DNA of 64,000 nucleotides from Pelomonas sp. CA6 (GCF_022549225.1 NZ_JAKZFD010000001.1:62001-126000), one strand, 5' to 3'; shown: positions 1 through 9,319, counted from the stretch's first letter. Notes: generated by a model not told the origin, from the sequence alone. Translations and numbers: made by a program.

Positions 1-494
1 GCCGGCCGGGCGCCAGCCAGCAGGAGATCGAGGCCGCGGCGCGCGCCGCCCACATCCACGAATTCATCCAGGGCCTGCCACAGGGCTATGCCACCATGGT
101 CGGCGAGCGCGGGCTCAAGCTCTCCGGCGGCGAGAAGCAGCGCGTCGCGATCGCGCGCACGCTGCTGAAGAATCCGCCCATCCTGATCTTCGACGAGGCG
201 ACCTCGGCGCTGGACTCGCACAACGAGCGCGCCATCCAGGCCGAGCTGGACGCCGCCGCGCAGGACAAGACCGTGCTGCTGATCGCGCACCGGCTCTCCA
301 CCGTGATCCACGCCCACGAGATTCTGGTGATGGACAAGGGGCGCGTCATCGAGCGTGGCACCCATGAACAACTGCTCGCGCAGGGCGGTCGCTATGCGCA
401 GATGTGGCGGCTGCAGCAGAGCGCCGGCGGCGGCGAGGCCGCGGCGTCCGGCGCGTTGCCCGGTCCGGGGCAAGCCCTGCCCGCGCCGCTGTAA
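1..494 (+). CDS. Atm1/HMT1-type ABC exporter, C-terminal part (partial)
   Basis: This is the 3' end of a gene that begins before the window; the frame is open from base 3. What remains is the second half of an ATP-binding domain. The ABC signature [16 protein letters not shown] is followed by Walker B ([13 protein letters not shown]), the D-loop and the H-loop histidine ([10 protein letters not shown]). The wording [14 protein letters not shown] with ERAIQAEL is typical of the Atm1/HMT1 family of half-size exporters, which move glutathione- or metal-related compounds out of the cytoplasm. The membrane domain is not visible, so substrate and full length cannot be judged. A LysR gene follows after 35 bases on the same strand. 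Confidence 0.85.
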   Translation, partial: RPGASQQEIEAAARAAHIHEFIQGLPQGYATMVGERGLKLSGGEKQRVAIARTLLKNPPILIFDEATSALDSHNERAIQAELDAAAQDKTVLLIAHRLSTVIHAHEILVMDKGRVIERGTHEQLLAQGGRYAQMWRLQQSAGGGEAAASGALPGPGQALPAPL

Positions 495-529
495 GGGCGG
501 TGCCGGGCCGCGCGGCTACACTGCCGGGC

Positions 530-1462
530 GTGGAAACGAAGTGGCTTGAAGACTTTGTCAGCCTGGCCGAGACGCGCAGCTTCTCGCGCTCGGCGCAGCT
601 GAGGCATGTGACGCAGCCCGCCTTCTCGCGCCGCATCCAGGCGCTGGAAGCCTGGGCCGGCGTGGACCTGGTGGATCGTTCGTCCTATCCCACGCGGCTC
701 ACCGCGGCGGGCGAGACCCTGCTCGACCAGGCGGTGGAGCTGCTGGCCAATCTGCAGGCCACGCGAAACATGCTGCGCAGCCACCAGTCGGCCGGCCAGG
801 ACATGATCGAGTTCGCGGTGCCGCACTCGCTGGCCTTCAGCTTCTTTCCGCACTGGCTGATGGACCTGCGCCAGGGCTTCGGTGAAATCAAGAGCCGGCT
901 GATCGCGCTGAATGTGCATGACGCGATGCTTCAGCTCAGCGAGGGCAACTGCGACCTGCTGGTGGTCTACCACCATCCCAGCCAGCCGCTGCAGCTGGAT
1001 CCCGAGCGCTACGAGATGGTCTCGCTGGGCCAGGAGACGCTGGCCGCCTATGCGCGCGCCGATGCCGGCGGCCGGCCGCAGTTCAGCCTCCCCGGCCATC
1101 CGGGGCAGAAGATTCCCTTCCTCAGCTACGCGGCCGGGGCCTACCTGGGCCGGCTGGTGGAGCTGATCGTGAAGGACGCGCCCACCGCGCTGCACCTGGA
1201 CGCCATCTACGAGACCGACATGGCCGAGGGCCTGAAGGCCATGGCGCTGGAAGGGCATGGCCTGGCCTTCCTGCCGGCCAGTTCCGTGAAGAAGGAACTG
1301 GCGTCACGCCGCCTCGTCCAGGCGGCCGCGCCGGGCGAGTACGAGCTGACCATGGAGCTGCGTATCTACCGAGAGCGCCCCACGGTGGCGCGGCGCAGCA
1401 AGCCCGTGGCCTTGGCGCTGTGGGAGTTCCTCGCGCGCCAGCACCCTGGTAAGAACCCTTAG
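530..1462 (+). CDS. LysR-family transcriptional regulator
   Basis: A 310-residue protein of normal LysR length. The first 60 residues form the winged helix-turn-helix (METKWLEDFVSLAETRSFSR, then HVTQPAFSRRIQALE). The rest is the periplasmic-binding-protein-like effector domain, with a conserved pattern near GLAFLPASSVKKEL. I chose the GTG at 530 because the LysR homology starts exactly there; the frame is open further upstream but that part has no family similarity. The glutamate/aspartate transporter genes begin 178 bases downstream on the same strand, so control of that operon is possible, but nothing in the sequence proves it. LysR proteins usually need a small ligand, which is unknown here. 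Confidence 0.88.
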   Translation: METKWLEDFVSLAETRSFSRSAQLRHVTQPAFSRRIQALEAWAGVDLVDRSSYPTRLTAAGETLLDQAVELLANLQATRNMLRSHQSAGQDMIEFAVPHSLAFSFFPHWLMDLRQGFGEIKSRLIALNVHDAMLQLSEGNCDLLVVYHHPSQPLQLDPERYEMVSLGQETLAAYARADAGGRPQFSLPGHPGQKIPFLSYAAGAYLGRLVELIVKDAPTALHLDAIYETDMAEGLKAMALEGHGLAFLPASSVKKELASRRLVQAAAPGEYELTMELRIYRERPTVARRSKPVALALWEFLARQHPGKNP

Positions 1463-1640
1463 TGCTCATGCGCGGCCTGCATGGTGCCGCCTGATATCGG
1501 CATTGGGCGGATTTCGCACACGCCGCTAAAGTCCGGCGCGCCGATGCGACAGGCAATCGGCCCGGCGCTTCTGGGTCATACTTCTGCTCGCACAAAACCG
1601 TGCTCCCCGATCCGCTTTCGACTTTGAATCAGGAGTCCCC

Positions 1641-2528
1641 ATGAAGAAAAACCTGCTTGTCCTGGCCCTCGCGGCTGCCTGCGGCGTCGCCGCCGCCGAC
1701 ACGCTGACCAAGATCAAGGACAGCGGCTCCATCACCATGGGCGTGCGCGAATCCTCCGGCGCGCTGTCCTATACGCTGGGTGATGGCAAGTACGTGGGCT
1801 ACCACGTGGAGATCTGCCAGCGCGTGATCGCCGACATCAGCAAGCAGCTGGGCAAGAAGATCGAGATCAAGTACCAGCCGGTGACCTCGCAGAACCGCAT
1901 CCCGCTGGTGCAGAACGGCACCGTGGACATCGAGTGCGGCTCCACCACCAACAACAACAGCCGCCAGAAGGACGTGGCCTTCGCGGTGACGACCTTCGTC
2001 GAGGAAGTCCGTATCGCCACCAAGGCCAATTCGGGCATCACCTCCATTGCCCAGCTCAAGGGCAAGACCGTGGCCACCACCACCGGCACGACCTCGGTGC
2101 AGACGCTGCGCAAGCATGAGCGCGCCACCGGCCTTGACTTCAAGGAAGTGCTGGGCAAGGACCACGCCGACAGCTTCCTGCTGCTGGAGACCGGCCGCGC
2201 CGATGCCTTCGTGATGGACGGTTCGCTGCTGGCGGGCCTGATCGCCAAGTCCAAGAACCCGGCGGACTACAAGATCGTCGGCGAGGTGCTCAGCGTCGAG
2301 CCGATCGCGATCATGATGCGCAAGGACGACGCGCCGTTCAAGAAGGCCGTCGACGACAGCCTGAAGGCGATGATGAAGTCCGGCGACGTCGCCAAGCTCT
2401 ATGACAAGTGGCTGATGCAGCCCATCCCGCCCGCGAACGCCAAGGTGGGCCTGCCGATGAGCGAAAACCTGAAGGCAGCGTTGGCCAACCCCAACGACAA
2501 GCCCGCGGAAGAGTACGCGAAGAAGTAA
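1641..2528 (+). CDS. gltI: Glutamate/aspartate ABC transporter, periplasmic binding protein
   Basis: A 295-residue secreted solute-binding protein of family 3. It has a Sec signal peptide (MKKNLLVLALAAACGVAAA) followed by the mature start DTLTKIKDSGSITMGVRESS. The segment VTSQNRIPLVQNGTVDIECG and the later GKTVATTTGTTSVQTLR match the GltI (YbeJ) type that captures glutamate and aspartate in the periplasm. A good ribosome site (AGGAGT) sits 6 bases before the ATG. Genes for two permeases and an ATPase follow in the same direction, making a full importer. A hairpin directly after the stop probably lets this protein be made in excess over the membrane parts. Confidence 0.92.
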   Translation: MKKNLLVLALAAACGVAAADTLTKIKDSGSITMGVRESSGALSYTLGDGKYVGYHVEICQRVIADISKQLGKKIEIKYQPVTSQNRIPLVQNGTVDIECGSTTNNNSRQKDVAFAVTTFVEEVRIATKANSGITSIAQLKGKTVATTTGTTSVQTLRKHERATGLDFKEVLGKDHADSFLLLETGRADAFVMDGSLLAGLIAKSKNPADYKIVGEVLSVEPIAIMMRKDDAPFKKAVDDSLKAMMKSGDVAKLYDKWLMQPIPPANAKVGLPMSENLKAALANPNDKPAEEYAKK

Positions 2529-2546
2529 GTCTTCGGCTTTGATCCC

Positions 2547-2584
2547 AGGCCGCCTGATCCGTTCTCGGGCGGCCTTGTTTTTTC
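2547..2584 (+). terminator. Hairpin with T-run between gltI and gltJ (attenuator)
   Basis: Bases 2547-2554 (AGGCCGCC) pair perfectly with 2568-2575 (GGCGGCCT). A run of six T residues follows at 2578-2583. This is an intrinsic-terminator shape inside the operon. Partial termination or 3'-end protection here would give more binding protein than permease, a common arrangement in ABC importers. Confidence 0.7.
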
Positions 2585-2597
2585 GGGAGATCTGATT

Positions 2598-3338
2598 GTG
2601 AGCTGGGATTGGCAGGTGTTCTGCAAGAACACCATCGATGGCGAGGTGGTGCCGCGCTGCTTTGGCAGCGGCGGTGACGTCACCTATCTGGACTGGATGA
2701 TGTCCGCCTGGGGCTGGACGCTGTCCGTGGCCCTGCTGGCCCTGCTGGTGGCGCTGCTGGTCGGCACGCTGATGGGCATTCTGCGCACCGTGCCCAATCG
2801 CAAGCTCGCGCTGGTCGGCGAGGTCTGGACCGAGCTGTTTCGCAACATCCCGCTGCTGGTCCAGATCTTCCTCTGGTATCACGTGATCCCGTCGCTGATC
2901 CCGGTGCTGAAGTCCGTGCCCAGCTTCATCCTCGTGGTGCTGGCACTGGGCTTCTTCACCTCGGCGCGCGTGGCCGAGCAGGTCAAGGCCGGCATCCAGA
3001 GCCTGCCCAAGGGCCAGCGCTATGCCGGGCTGGCGCTGGGCCTGACGCTGCCGCAGACCTACCGCTACGTGCTGCTGCCGATGGCGCTGCGCATCGTGAT
3101 TCCGCCGCTGACCAGCGAGTCGATGAACATCGTCAAGAACTCCTCGGTGGCCTTCGCGGTGTCCATCGCCGAGCTGACCATGTTCGCGATGCAGGCGCAG
3201 GAGGAGACCTCGCGCGGCATCGAGATCTACCTGGCGGTGACGGGGCTCTACTTCATCTCGGCCTTCGTGATCAACCGCATCGCGCTGTTCATTGAGAGCC
3301 AGGTCCGCGTCCCCGGCCTGATCGGGGGGAGCAAGTGA
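2598..3338 (+). CDS. gltJ: Glutamate/aspartate ABC transporter, permease GltJ
   Basis: A 246-residue inner-membrane permease of the HisMQ family. The GTG start at 2598 is preceded by GGGAGA. About five membrane segments are visible, for example around residues 35-57 and in LILVVLALGFFTSARVAEQV. The permease contact loop for the ATPase (EQVKAGIQSLPKGQRYAGLALG) is intact. The N-terminal segment FCKNTIDGEVVPRCFGSGGD is typical of GltJ rather than GltK. The stop codon overlaps the start of gltK by one base (TGATG), so the two permeases are translationally coupled and likely form the membrane channel together. Confidence 0.9.
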   Translation: MSWDWQVFCKNTIDGEVVPRCFGSGGDVTYLDWMMSAWGWTLSVALLALLVALLVGTLMGILRTVPNRKLALVGEVWTELFRNIPLLVQIFLWYHVIPSLIPVLKSVPSFILVVLALGFFTSARVAEQVKAGIQSLPKGQRYAGLALGLTLPQTYRYVLLPMALRIVIPPLTSESMNIVKNSSVAFAVSIAELTMFAMQAQEETSRGIEIYLAVTGLYFISAFVINRIALFIESQVRVPGLIGGSK

Positions 3339-4006
3339 TGCTGGAGCTCGACTTCGCCTTCCTGAGCTGGGACGTGCTGTCCAGCTTCATCGCCAAGGGC
3401 CTGATCTTTTCCTTCCAGCTGACCCTGGTCGCGATGCTGGGCGGCATCGCGCTGGGCACGCTGCTGGCGCTGATGCGCCTGTCCGGCAAGAAGTGGCTGG
3501 AGGTCCCGGCGGCGTTCTACGTCAACACGCTGCGCTCCATCCCGCTGGTGATGGTGATCCTGTGGTTCTTCCTGCTGATCCCGATGATGACCGGGCGCCC
3601 GCTGGGCGCTGAGCTGTCCGCCATCATCACCTTCACGGTGTTCGAGGCCGCCTATTACTCCGAGATCATGCGCGCCGGCATCCAGTCGGTCTCGCGCGGC
3701 CAGGTTTATGCCGGCTACGCGATGGGCATGACCTACCGCCAGACCATGCAGCTGGTGGTGCTGCCGCAGGCCTTCCGCAACATGCTGCCGGTGCTGCTGA
3801 CCCAGACCATCATCCTGTTCCAGGACACCAGCCTGGTCTACGCGATCGGCGCCTATGACTTGCTCAAGGGCTTCGAAGTCGCGGGCAAGAACTTCAACCG
3901 GCCGGTCGAGACCTATCTGGTCGCCGCCGTCCTCTACTTCGTCATCTGCTTCGCGCTGTCCATGCTGGTGCGCCGGCTGCAGAAGAAGATCGCCATCATC
4001 CGCTGA
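3338..4006 (+). CDS. gltK: Glutamate/aspartate ABC transporter, permease GltK
   Basis: A 222-residue permease of the HisMQ family, the second half of the importer channel. I prefer the ATG at 3338, which overlaps the gltJ stop by one base and has a GGGGGGAG stretch upstream. A GTG directly before it would add only one residue. The ATPase-coupling loop is seen in EIMRAGIQSVSRGQVYAGYAMG, and the C-terminus ends in basic residues (RRLQKKIAIIR) on the cytoplasmic side. The motif NTLRSIPLVMVILWFF is characteristic of amino-acid permeases of this class. The ATPase gene follows after 30 bases. Confidence 0.9.
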   Translation: MLELDFAFLSWDVLSSFIAKGLIFSFQLTLVAMLGGIALGTLLALMRLSGKKWLEVPAAFYVNTLRSIPLVMVILWFFLLIPMMTGRPLGAELSAIITFTVFEAAYYSEIMRAGIQSVSRGQVYAGYAMGMTYRQTMQLVVLPQAFRNMLPVLLTQTIILFQDTSLVYAIGAYDLLKGFEVAGKNFNRPVETYLVAAVLYFVICFALSMLVRRLQKKIAIIR

Positions 4007-4036
4007 CGCGGCTGCCCCGGCGAACTGGAGTGTTTC

Positions 4037-4771
4037 ATGATCGAGATTAAGAACGTTTCCAAGTGGTACGGCCCCTTCCAGGTGCTGACCGACTGCACCA
4101 CCAACATCCAGAAGGGCGAGGTGGTGGTGGTGTGCGGCCCGTCGGGTTCGGGCAAGTCCACGCTGATCAAGACGGTCAATGCGCTGGAGCCCATCCAGAA
4201 GGGCGACATCGTGGTCGACGGCATCAGCCTGACCGACCCCAAGACCAACCTGCCCAAGCTGCGTTCGCGCGTGGGCATGGTGTTCCAGCATTTCGAGCTG
4301 TTCCCGCACCTGTCGGTGACCGAGAACCTGACGATCGCGCAGGTCAAGGTGCTGGGTCGCAGCCTGGACGATGCCAAGGCGCGCGGCCTGAAGATGCTGG
4401 ACCGCGTGGGCCTGATGGCGCACAAGGACAAGTTCCCCGGCCAGCTCTCCGGCGGCCAGCAGCAGCGCGTGGCGATCGCGCGCGCGCTGTCCATGGATCC
4501 CATCGTGATGCTGTTCGACGAGCCCACCTCGGCGCTGGACCCGGAGATGGTCGGCGAGGTGCTGGATGTGATGGTGCAGCTGGCCAACGAGGGCATGACC
4601 ATGATGTGCGTGACCCACGAGATGGGCTTCGCCAAAAAGGTCAGCCACCGCGTGATCTTCATGGACGCCGGCAAGATCATCGAGGACTGCAAGAAGGACG
4701 AGTTTTTCGGCAACCCCGATGCGCGCTCGCCGCGCGCCAAGGACTTCCTCGCGAAGATCCTGCAGCATTGA
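4037..4771 (+). CDS. gltL: Glutamate/aspartate ABC transporter, ATPase GltL
   Basis: A 244-residue ABC ATPase that powers the importer made by the three genes before it. Walker A (GPSGSGKST), Q-loop ([12 protein letters not shown]), signature ([15 protein letters not shown]), Walker B ([13 protein letters not shown]) and the H-loop (VTHEM) are all intact. The length and the phrase [14 protein letters not shown] fit the polar amino acid importer ATPases. It is the last gene of the operon and is followed by a long perfect hairpin. Substrate assignment to glutamate and aspartate rests on the binding protein and permeases, not on this subunit. Confidence 0.92.
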   Translation: MIEIKNVSKWYGPFQVLTDCTTNIQKGEVVVVCGPSGSGKSTLIKTVNALEPIQKGDIVVDGISLTDPKTNLPKLRSRVGMVFQHFELFPHLSVTENLTIAQVKVLGRSLDDAKARGLKMLDRVGLMAHKDKFPGQLSGGQQQRVAIARALSMDPIVMLFDEPTSALDPEMVGEVLDVMVQLANEGMTMMCVTHEMGFAKKVSHRVIFMDAGKIIEDCKKDEFFGNPDARSPRAKDFLAKILQH

Positions 4772-4795
4772 TCGCTCTTCCCCCGGGGGGGTGAC

Positions 4796-4827
4796 GAATG
4801 GCCGGCGAATGCCGGCCATTCCCATTT
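4796..4827 (+). terminator. Perfect hairpin ending the gltIJKL operon
   Basis: Bases 4796-4806 (GAATGGCCGGC) pair perfectly with 4811-4821 (GCCGGCCATTC) around a GAAT loop. Only a short T stretch (CCATTT) follows, so it may work with other factors or as a 3' protection hairpin. It lies 24 bases after the gltL stop codon. Confidence 0.6.
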
Positions 4828-4897
4828 CGACGCCCACATCTCGCAGTTGATCTCCTGAGCGCCCAGTCCGGGTCGGCGCGCCTCTAGGATAGGCGCC

Positions 4898-5992
4898 ATG
4901 TCAAACAACACCCCGCTCGTGCGTCCCCAGTCCGACCGTCGGCTCTGGCTGAGCTATGCCGGTGCCTGTTTGCTCAGCTGGATGCTCTACGCGATGGCGG
5001 GGGCCGAGCTGCAGCGCGGGCTGTGGCAGCTGTGGGAGGCGGCCTACCAGGCTACGCTGAGCCTGGCGCCACCCATGCTGCTGGGGCCTCTGCTGTGGTG
5101 GCTGGTGCGCGCGCTGCAGGGGCGCCCGATGGCGCTGCAGCTGGCGGCGCACCTGCTCGGCGCGCTGGGCTTCGCGCTGGCCTGGCAAGGGCTGGAATTC
5201 GCGCTCGCCTGGTGGCTGTTCGGGCCCGAGCATGCGCGCGCGATGCTGATGCAGACCGTGTTGTGGCGCGCCATCTGGGGGCTGTTCGTCTACAGCGCGC
5301 TGGTGGGCGGCTTCACCGCGGTGCTGAAGACGCGCCAGGCGCGCGCCAGCGCGCTGGCCGCGGCGCAGGCGGAATCGGCGCTGGCGCGTGCCGAGCTGGC
5401 GGCAATCAGCGGCAAGCTGAACCCGCACTTCCTGTTCAACACGCTCAATTCGCTGATCGCGCTGACGCGGCGCGACCCGCGCGCGGCCGAGGCAGCGCTG
5501 ATGCAGTTCGCCACGATGATGCGCTATGTGCTGGACGCCAAGCGCAACGCGGAAGGGCGGGCCAGCCTGGCCGAAGAGGTCGACTTCCTGCACGACTACC
5601 TGGCGCTGGAATCGCTGCGCCTGGGCGCGCGGCTGCGCGTGCAGTGGGACCTGGAGCCGGGCACGCTGGACGATGAGATCCCCGTGCTGACCCTGCAACC
5701 CCTGGTCGAGAACAGCATCCTGCACGCGATCGCGCCGCGCGTGGAGGGCGGCTGCGTGAGCATCTCGGCGCGGCGCGATTCGCTCAACGGCGGGCTGGCG
5801 CTGACCGTGGCCGACGACGGCCCGGGCTGCGCCCCGGATCAACTGGACGGCCCGTCCGTGAACGGCCGCGGCGTCGGCCTGTCGGCGCTGCGGCGCCGCT
5901 TCGCGCTGGACTTCGACGGCCGCGCGCGGCTGCGCATCCACACCGCTCCCGGCGCGGGATTCCGCGTCGACCTCTGGATCCCACAGACATGA
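4898..5992 (+). CDS. LytS/AlgZ-type membrane sensor histidine kinase
   Basis: A 364-residue kinase. Four membrane segments lie within residues 10-150, followed by a short helical linker. The His_kinase domain holds the phospho-acceptor H177 in LNPHFLFNTLNSLIALTRRD, and the ATP-binding domain follows (N-box LVENSILHAI, G-box VADDGPGCAP, then GRGVGLSALRRRF). This architecture matches LytS and AlgZ kinases, which signal to LytTR response regulators. The gene ends 4 bases inside such a regulator, so the two form a coupled two-component pair. No periplasmic sensor domain is present; the signal is probably sensed in the membrane. What it senses is not visible. Confidence 0.88.
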   Translation: MSNNTPLVRPQSDRRLWLSYAGACLLSWMLYAMAGAELQRGLWQLWEAAYQATLSLAPPMLLGPLLWWLVRALQGRPMALQLAAHLLGALGFALAWQGLEFALAWWLFGPEHARAMLMQTVLWRAIWGLFVYSALVGGFTAVLKTRQARASALAAAQAESALARAELAAISGKLNPHFLFNTLNSLIALTRRDPRAAEAALMQFATMMRYVLDAKRNAEGRASLAEEVDFLHDYLALESLRLGARLRVQWDLEPGTLDDEIPVLTLQPLVENSILHAIAPRVEGGCVSISARRDSLNGGLALTVADDGPGCAPDQLDGPSVNGRGVGLSALRRRFALDFDGRARLRIHTAPGAGFRVDLWIPQT

Positions 5993-6723
5993 CCACAAGC
6001 ATCCGCACCCTGATCGCCGAGGACGAACCGCTGGCCCGCGAGGCGCTGGAGGACTGGGTCCGCGCCTTGCCGCAGCTGGAACTGGTGGGGAGCTGCGCCG
6101 ACGGGCTGAGCGCGCTGGCGCAGATCGAGGCGCTGGAGCCCGAGCTGGTGCTGCTGGACATCCAGATGCCGGGGCTCAGCGGTCTGGAGGTGCTGCGCCG
6201 CCTGGGCGAGGCCGGCCGGCGGCCCGCGGTGATCTTCACGACGGCCTACGACGAACATGCGCTGGCCGCCTTCGAGCTGCACGCGGTGGACTATCTGCTC
6301 AAGCCCTTCGCCCAATCTCGCTTCGACGAGGCGGTGGCGCATGCGCTGCAGAACCTCGCGCCACCTGCGGCCGAGGTGCTGGAGCCGCCGCAGACGCCGC
6401 TGCAGCGCCTGCTGGTGCGCGACCACGGCCGCATCGTGCCGCTGCAGGTCGAGGCGATCGAATACCTGCGCTCCGACACCAAGTACACCGCGCTGGCCAG
6501 CGGCGGGCGCCAGTACCTCGTGCGCCTGCCCATCACCAGTTTCGAGCAGCGCCTGGACGCCGAGCGCTTCGTCAAGCTGCAGCGCAGCTGCATCGTGAAC
6601 CTGGACTTTGTTGTCGCGATGACGCCGGACGAGAATTCCCAGCTGGTGGTGCAGATGAAGGACGGCAGCCGCTTCGTCGCCAGCCGCGAGGTGTCCAAGA
6701 AACTTCGGGAGCAGACGTTATGA
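5989..6723 (+). CDS. LytTR-family response regulator
   Basis: A 244-residue regulator. Residues 1-120 form the receiver domain with acidic residues in IAEDEP, phospho-acceptor D57 (LLDIQMPG), the switch threonine region (FTTAYDEHA) and the conserved lysine (LLKPF). Residues about 140-240 form a LytTR DNA-binding domain (KYTALASGGRQYLVRLPI and FVKLQRSCIVNLDFV). It is the partner of the upstream kinase, overlapping it by 4 bases. It also overlaps the next gene by 4 bases (ATGA), which ties the downstream GIN-domain protein to this system. LytTR proteins bind paired short repeats; I did not find a convincing pair in the small gap before the kinase gene. Confidence 0.9.
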   Translation: MTTSIRTLIAEDEPLAREALEDWVRALPQLELVGSCADGLSALAQIEALEPELVLLDIQMPGLSGLEVLRRLGEAGRRPAVIFTTAYDEHALAAFELHAVDYLLKPFAQSRFDEAVAHALQNLAPPAAEVLEPPQTPLQRLLVRDHGRIVPLQVEAIEYLRSDTKYTALASGGRQYLVRLPITSFEQRLDAERFVKLQRSCIVNLDFVVAMTPDENSQLVVQMKDGSRFVASREVSKKLREQTL

Positions 6724-7457
6724 ATGGACTGCGTGGAGGGCGACGCCTGCTGGGCGCGCTGATGCTTGCCTGGCCGCTGCTGGGGCTGGCCCAGTCGCCG
6801 CCGCAGCCCGAGGGGCGCACCTATGCGCCAGGACGCTTCGACCGCATCGAGCTGGCCGGCATCGCCCAGGTGCGCTTGACCCAGGGCGAGCGCGACCAGG
6901 TCTTCGTCGTCGGCGACAGCCAGGTCCAGGACAGCGTGGACGTGAGCCTGTCGGGCAACCGCCTGGTCATCCGGCCTCAGGGCGGCTGGAAGTTCTGGAC
7001 CGGGCCGCGGCTGCAGGTGGACATCCAGGTGCGTCGGCTGCACCAGCTGGTGCTGTCGGGCGCCAGCGACCTGATCGCGCAGGGCCCGGTGCAGACCGAC
7101 CAACTGCTGATCAACATCTCCGGCTCGGGGCTGGCGCGCTTCGACGATCTGCAGGCCGAGCGCCTGAGCTTCGTCATTTCCGGCGCCGGCGAGGGGCAGC
7201 TGCGCGGTCGTGTGCGCGAGCTGCAGCTGAGCGTGTCCGGCAAAGGCAAGCTCAGCGCCGGCGACCTGCGCGCCGAGCGCGCGCTGGTGACGGTCAGCGG
7301 CGTCGCCCATGCCACGCTGTGGGCCACCGAGGCGCTGCGCGTGCAGGCCTCGGGTGTGGGCATGGTGGAGTATTGGGGCCAGCCCGAGGTGCAGCGCAGC
7401 GCTTCCGGCATCGCCCGCCTGACGCCGCTGGGCAACAAGCCGGGCGAGGCGCCCTGA
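6720..7457 (+). CDS. Secreted GIN-domain (DUF2807) protein
   Basis: A 245-residue exported protein. An N-terminal signal peptide (about residues 1-25, ending near GLAQS) is followed by a GIN domain made of repeating short beta-strand units such as [27 protein letters not shown] and [12 protein letters not shown]. These repeats give a right-handed beta-solenoid. GIN proteins are mostly of unknown function and sit in the periplasm or on the cell surface. The start codon overlaps the response regulator stop by 4 bases, so it belongs to the same transcript as the two-component system and may be part of its sensing or output branch. That role is inference. Confidence 0.85.
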   Translation: MNGLRGGRRLLGALMLAWPLLGLAQSPPQPEGRTYAPGRFDRIELAGIAQVRLTQGERDQVFVVGDSQVQDSVDVSLSGNRLVIRPQGGWKFWTGPRLQVDIQVRRLHQLVLSGASDLIAQGPVQTDQLLINISGSGLARFDDLQAERLSFVISGAGEGQLRGRVRELQLSVSGKGKLSAGDLRAERALVTVSGVAHATLWATEALRVQASGVGMVEYWGQPEVQRSASGIARLTPLGNKPGEAP

Positions 7458-7494
7458 GGCTGGCCGGCGAAGGGGCGATGCGACAATCCCGCCC

Positions 7495-8529
7495 ATGAGC
7501 GAGATCCTCACCCTGACCCGGCCCGACGACTGGCATGTGCACCTGCGCGACGGCGCCGCGCTGCAGAGCGTCGTTCCCTACACCGCGCGCCAGTTCGCGC
7601 GCGCAATCGCGATGCCCAACCTGCGGCCGCCCATCACCACCGCCGAGCAGGCGGTGGCCTACCGCGAACGCATCCTGGCCGCGGTGCCGGCCGGCGTGGA
7701 CTTCCAGCCGCTGATGACGCTGTACCTGACCGACCTGAGCTCGCCGCAGGAGATCGCCGCGGCCAAGGCCGCTGGCGTGGTCGCGCTCAAGCTCTATCCG
7801 GCCGGCGCCACGACCAACAGCGATGCCGGCGTGACCGACATCCGCAAGACCTACCGCACGCTGGAAGCGATGCAGCGCGAGGGGCTGCTGCTGCTGGTGC
7901 ATGGCGAGGTCACCGACCCCGAGGTCGACGTCTTCGACCGCGAGGCGGTCTTCATCGACCGCGTGATGACGCCGCTGCGCAAGGACTTCCCCGAGCTCAA
8001 GGTGGTCTTCGAGCACATCACCACGCAGGAGGCGGCGCAGTACGTGAGCCAGGCCGGCCCCTACACGGCCGCGACGCTGACGCCCCAGCACCTGCTGTAC
8101 AACCGCAATGCCATCTTCATGGGCGGGCTGCGGCCACACTACTACTGCCTGCCCGTGCTCAAGCGCGAGCAGCACCGCCTGGCGCTGCTGAAGGCGGCGA
8201 CCTCGGGCAGCGACCGCTTCTTCCTCGGCACCGACAGCGCGCCGCATGCCTCGGTGATGAAGGAGAACTCGGTCTGCGGCGCCGGCTGCTTCACCGCGCT
8301 GTCGGCGTTGGAGCTGTATGCCGAGGCCTTCGAGTCGGTCGGCGCGCTGGACAAGCTGGAGGGCTTCGCGTCCTTCCACGGCCCGGACTTCTACGGCCTG
8401 CCGCGCAACACCGCCACGGTGACGCTGAGCAAGACCCGCTGGACCTTGCCCGAGTCCGTGCCCTTCGGCGAAGCGCGCCTGAAGCCGCTGCGCGGCGGCG
8501 AGGTGCTGGGCTGGAAGCTGCAGGGCTGA
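7495..8529 (+). CDS. pyrC: Dihydroorotase (class II)
   Basis: A 344-residue enzyme that closes N-carbamoyl-aspartate to dihydroorotate, the third step of pyrimidine synthesis, in the cytoplasm. The zinc-site residues are all visible: the HxH in [10 protein letters not shown], the lysine that becomes carboxylated in [11 protein letters not shown], histidines in LLVHGEV and VFEHIT, and the aspartate in LGTDSAPH. Length and motifs match the short class II PyrC of proteobacteria. It starts 37 bases after the GIN gene and runs 7 bases before the DUF3025 gene. Confidence 0.95.
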   Translation: MSEILTLTRPDDWHVHLRDGAALQSVVPYTARQFARAIAMPNLRPPITTAEQAVAYRERILAAVPAGVDFQPLMTLYLTDLSSPQEIAAAKAAGVVALKLYPAGATTNSDAGVTDIRKTYRTLEAMQREGLLLLVHGEVTDPEVDVFDREAVFIDRVMTPLRKDFPELKVVFEHITTQEAAQYVSQAGPYTAATLTPQHLLYNRNAIFMGGLRPHYYCLPVLKREQHRLALLKAATSGSDRFFLGTDSAPHASVMKENSVCGAGCFTALSALELYAEAFESVGALDKLEGFASFHGPDFYGLPRNTATVTLSKTRWTLPESVPFGEARLKPLRGGEVLGWKLQG

Positions 8530-8536
8530 GCCGCGC

Positions 8537-9319
8537 GTGGACTTCCACGCGCTGGACTGGTCGCGCCCCTGGTGGGCGCCTTATCGCGCCTGCGGCGAAC
8601 CGGTGCTGGCGGCGCGCCGCGCCGGCATGCCGCTGCACGAGGCGCTGAACCGCGCTCTGGCGCGCCAGCCTGAAGCACCCCGCCTGGGCCCGCAAGGACT
8701 GCCGCTGCGCTTCGTCGCGCAGCAGGCGCTGCCGCCGGGGCAGGGCTACGAGGACTTCGTCGCGGCCACCGGCTGCGTGCCGACGCGCGACAACTGGCAC
8801 GACTTCTTCAACGGCCTGGTCTGGCTGCGCTTCGGCGCGCTGAAGGCGCGGCTCAACGCGCTGCATCGGCAGGCGCTGGAGCACGAGCCGCCGCCCGCGC
8901 CAGGGCGGCGCGGCGCGCTGCGCGACGCGCTCACCCTGCTGGACGAGAACGGCGCCTGGCTGGCCGCGCCCACGCCGCTGCACGAGGCGCTGCGACAGCG
9001 CCACTGGCAGCGCCTGTTCGGCGAGCTGCGCCCGCTGTGGGCGCAGGCCCGCCTGGTCATCGTCGGTCATGCGCTGCTGGAGCAGCTGCTGGAACCGCGC
9101 AAGCCGCTGTGCGCCCATGTGTGGGGGGAGGGGGAATCCCCCGAGGCCCCGTGGCCGCCGGCCGCGGAGCGCCTGCGCGCCAAGCCCTTCAGCCCCTTGC
9201 CGGTGCTGGGCGTGCCCGGCTGGTGGGCGGCCAACGAGGCCCCGGACTTTTATGCCGACGCGCAGGTGTTCCGTCCGCCGCGTCCCGCAAAGACGCTAGC
9301 ATCCGCGGCCGGGGGCTGA
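8537..9319 (+). CDS. DUF3025 domain-containing protein
   Basis: A 260-residue cytoplasmic protein with a GTG start at 8537, placed 7 bases after pyrC. The middle contains the recognisable DUF3025 core: PPGQGYEDFVAATGCVPTRD, then NWHDFFNGLVWLRF. A later proline-rich end has PLPVLGVPGWWAANEAPDFY. No membrane segment or signal peptide is seen. The family is common in beta- and gammaproteobacteria but has no known function. Its stop codon overlaps the ATG of the protease gene by one base (TGATG), so pyrC, this gene and the protease may be read together. Confidence 0.82.
   Translation: MDFHALDWSRPWWAPYRACGEPVLAARRAGMPLHEALNRALARQPEAPRLGPQGLPLRFVAQQALPPGQGYEDFVAATGCVPTRDNWHDFFNGLVWLRFGALKARLNALHRQALEHEPPPAPGRRGALRDALTLLDENGAWLAAPTPLHEALRQRHWQRLFGELRPLWAQARLVIVGHALLEQLLEPRKPLCAHVWGEGESPEAPWPPAAERLRAKPFSPLPVLGVPGWWAANEAPDFYADAQVFRPPRPAKTLASAAGG

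Noticed and set aside
3248-4837. Histidine- and glutamine-rich open frame on the minus strand
   Set aside because: It lies opposite gltK and gltL. The His/Gln bias is the normal mirror of GC-rich coding sequence.
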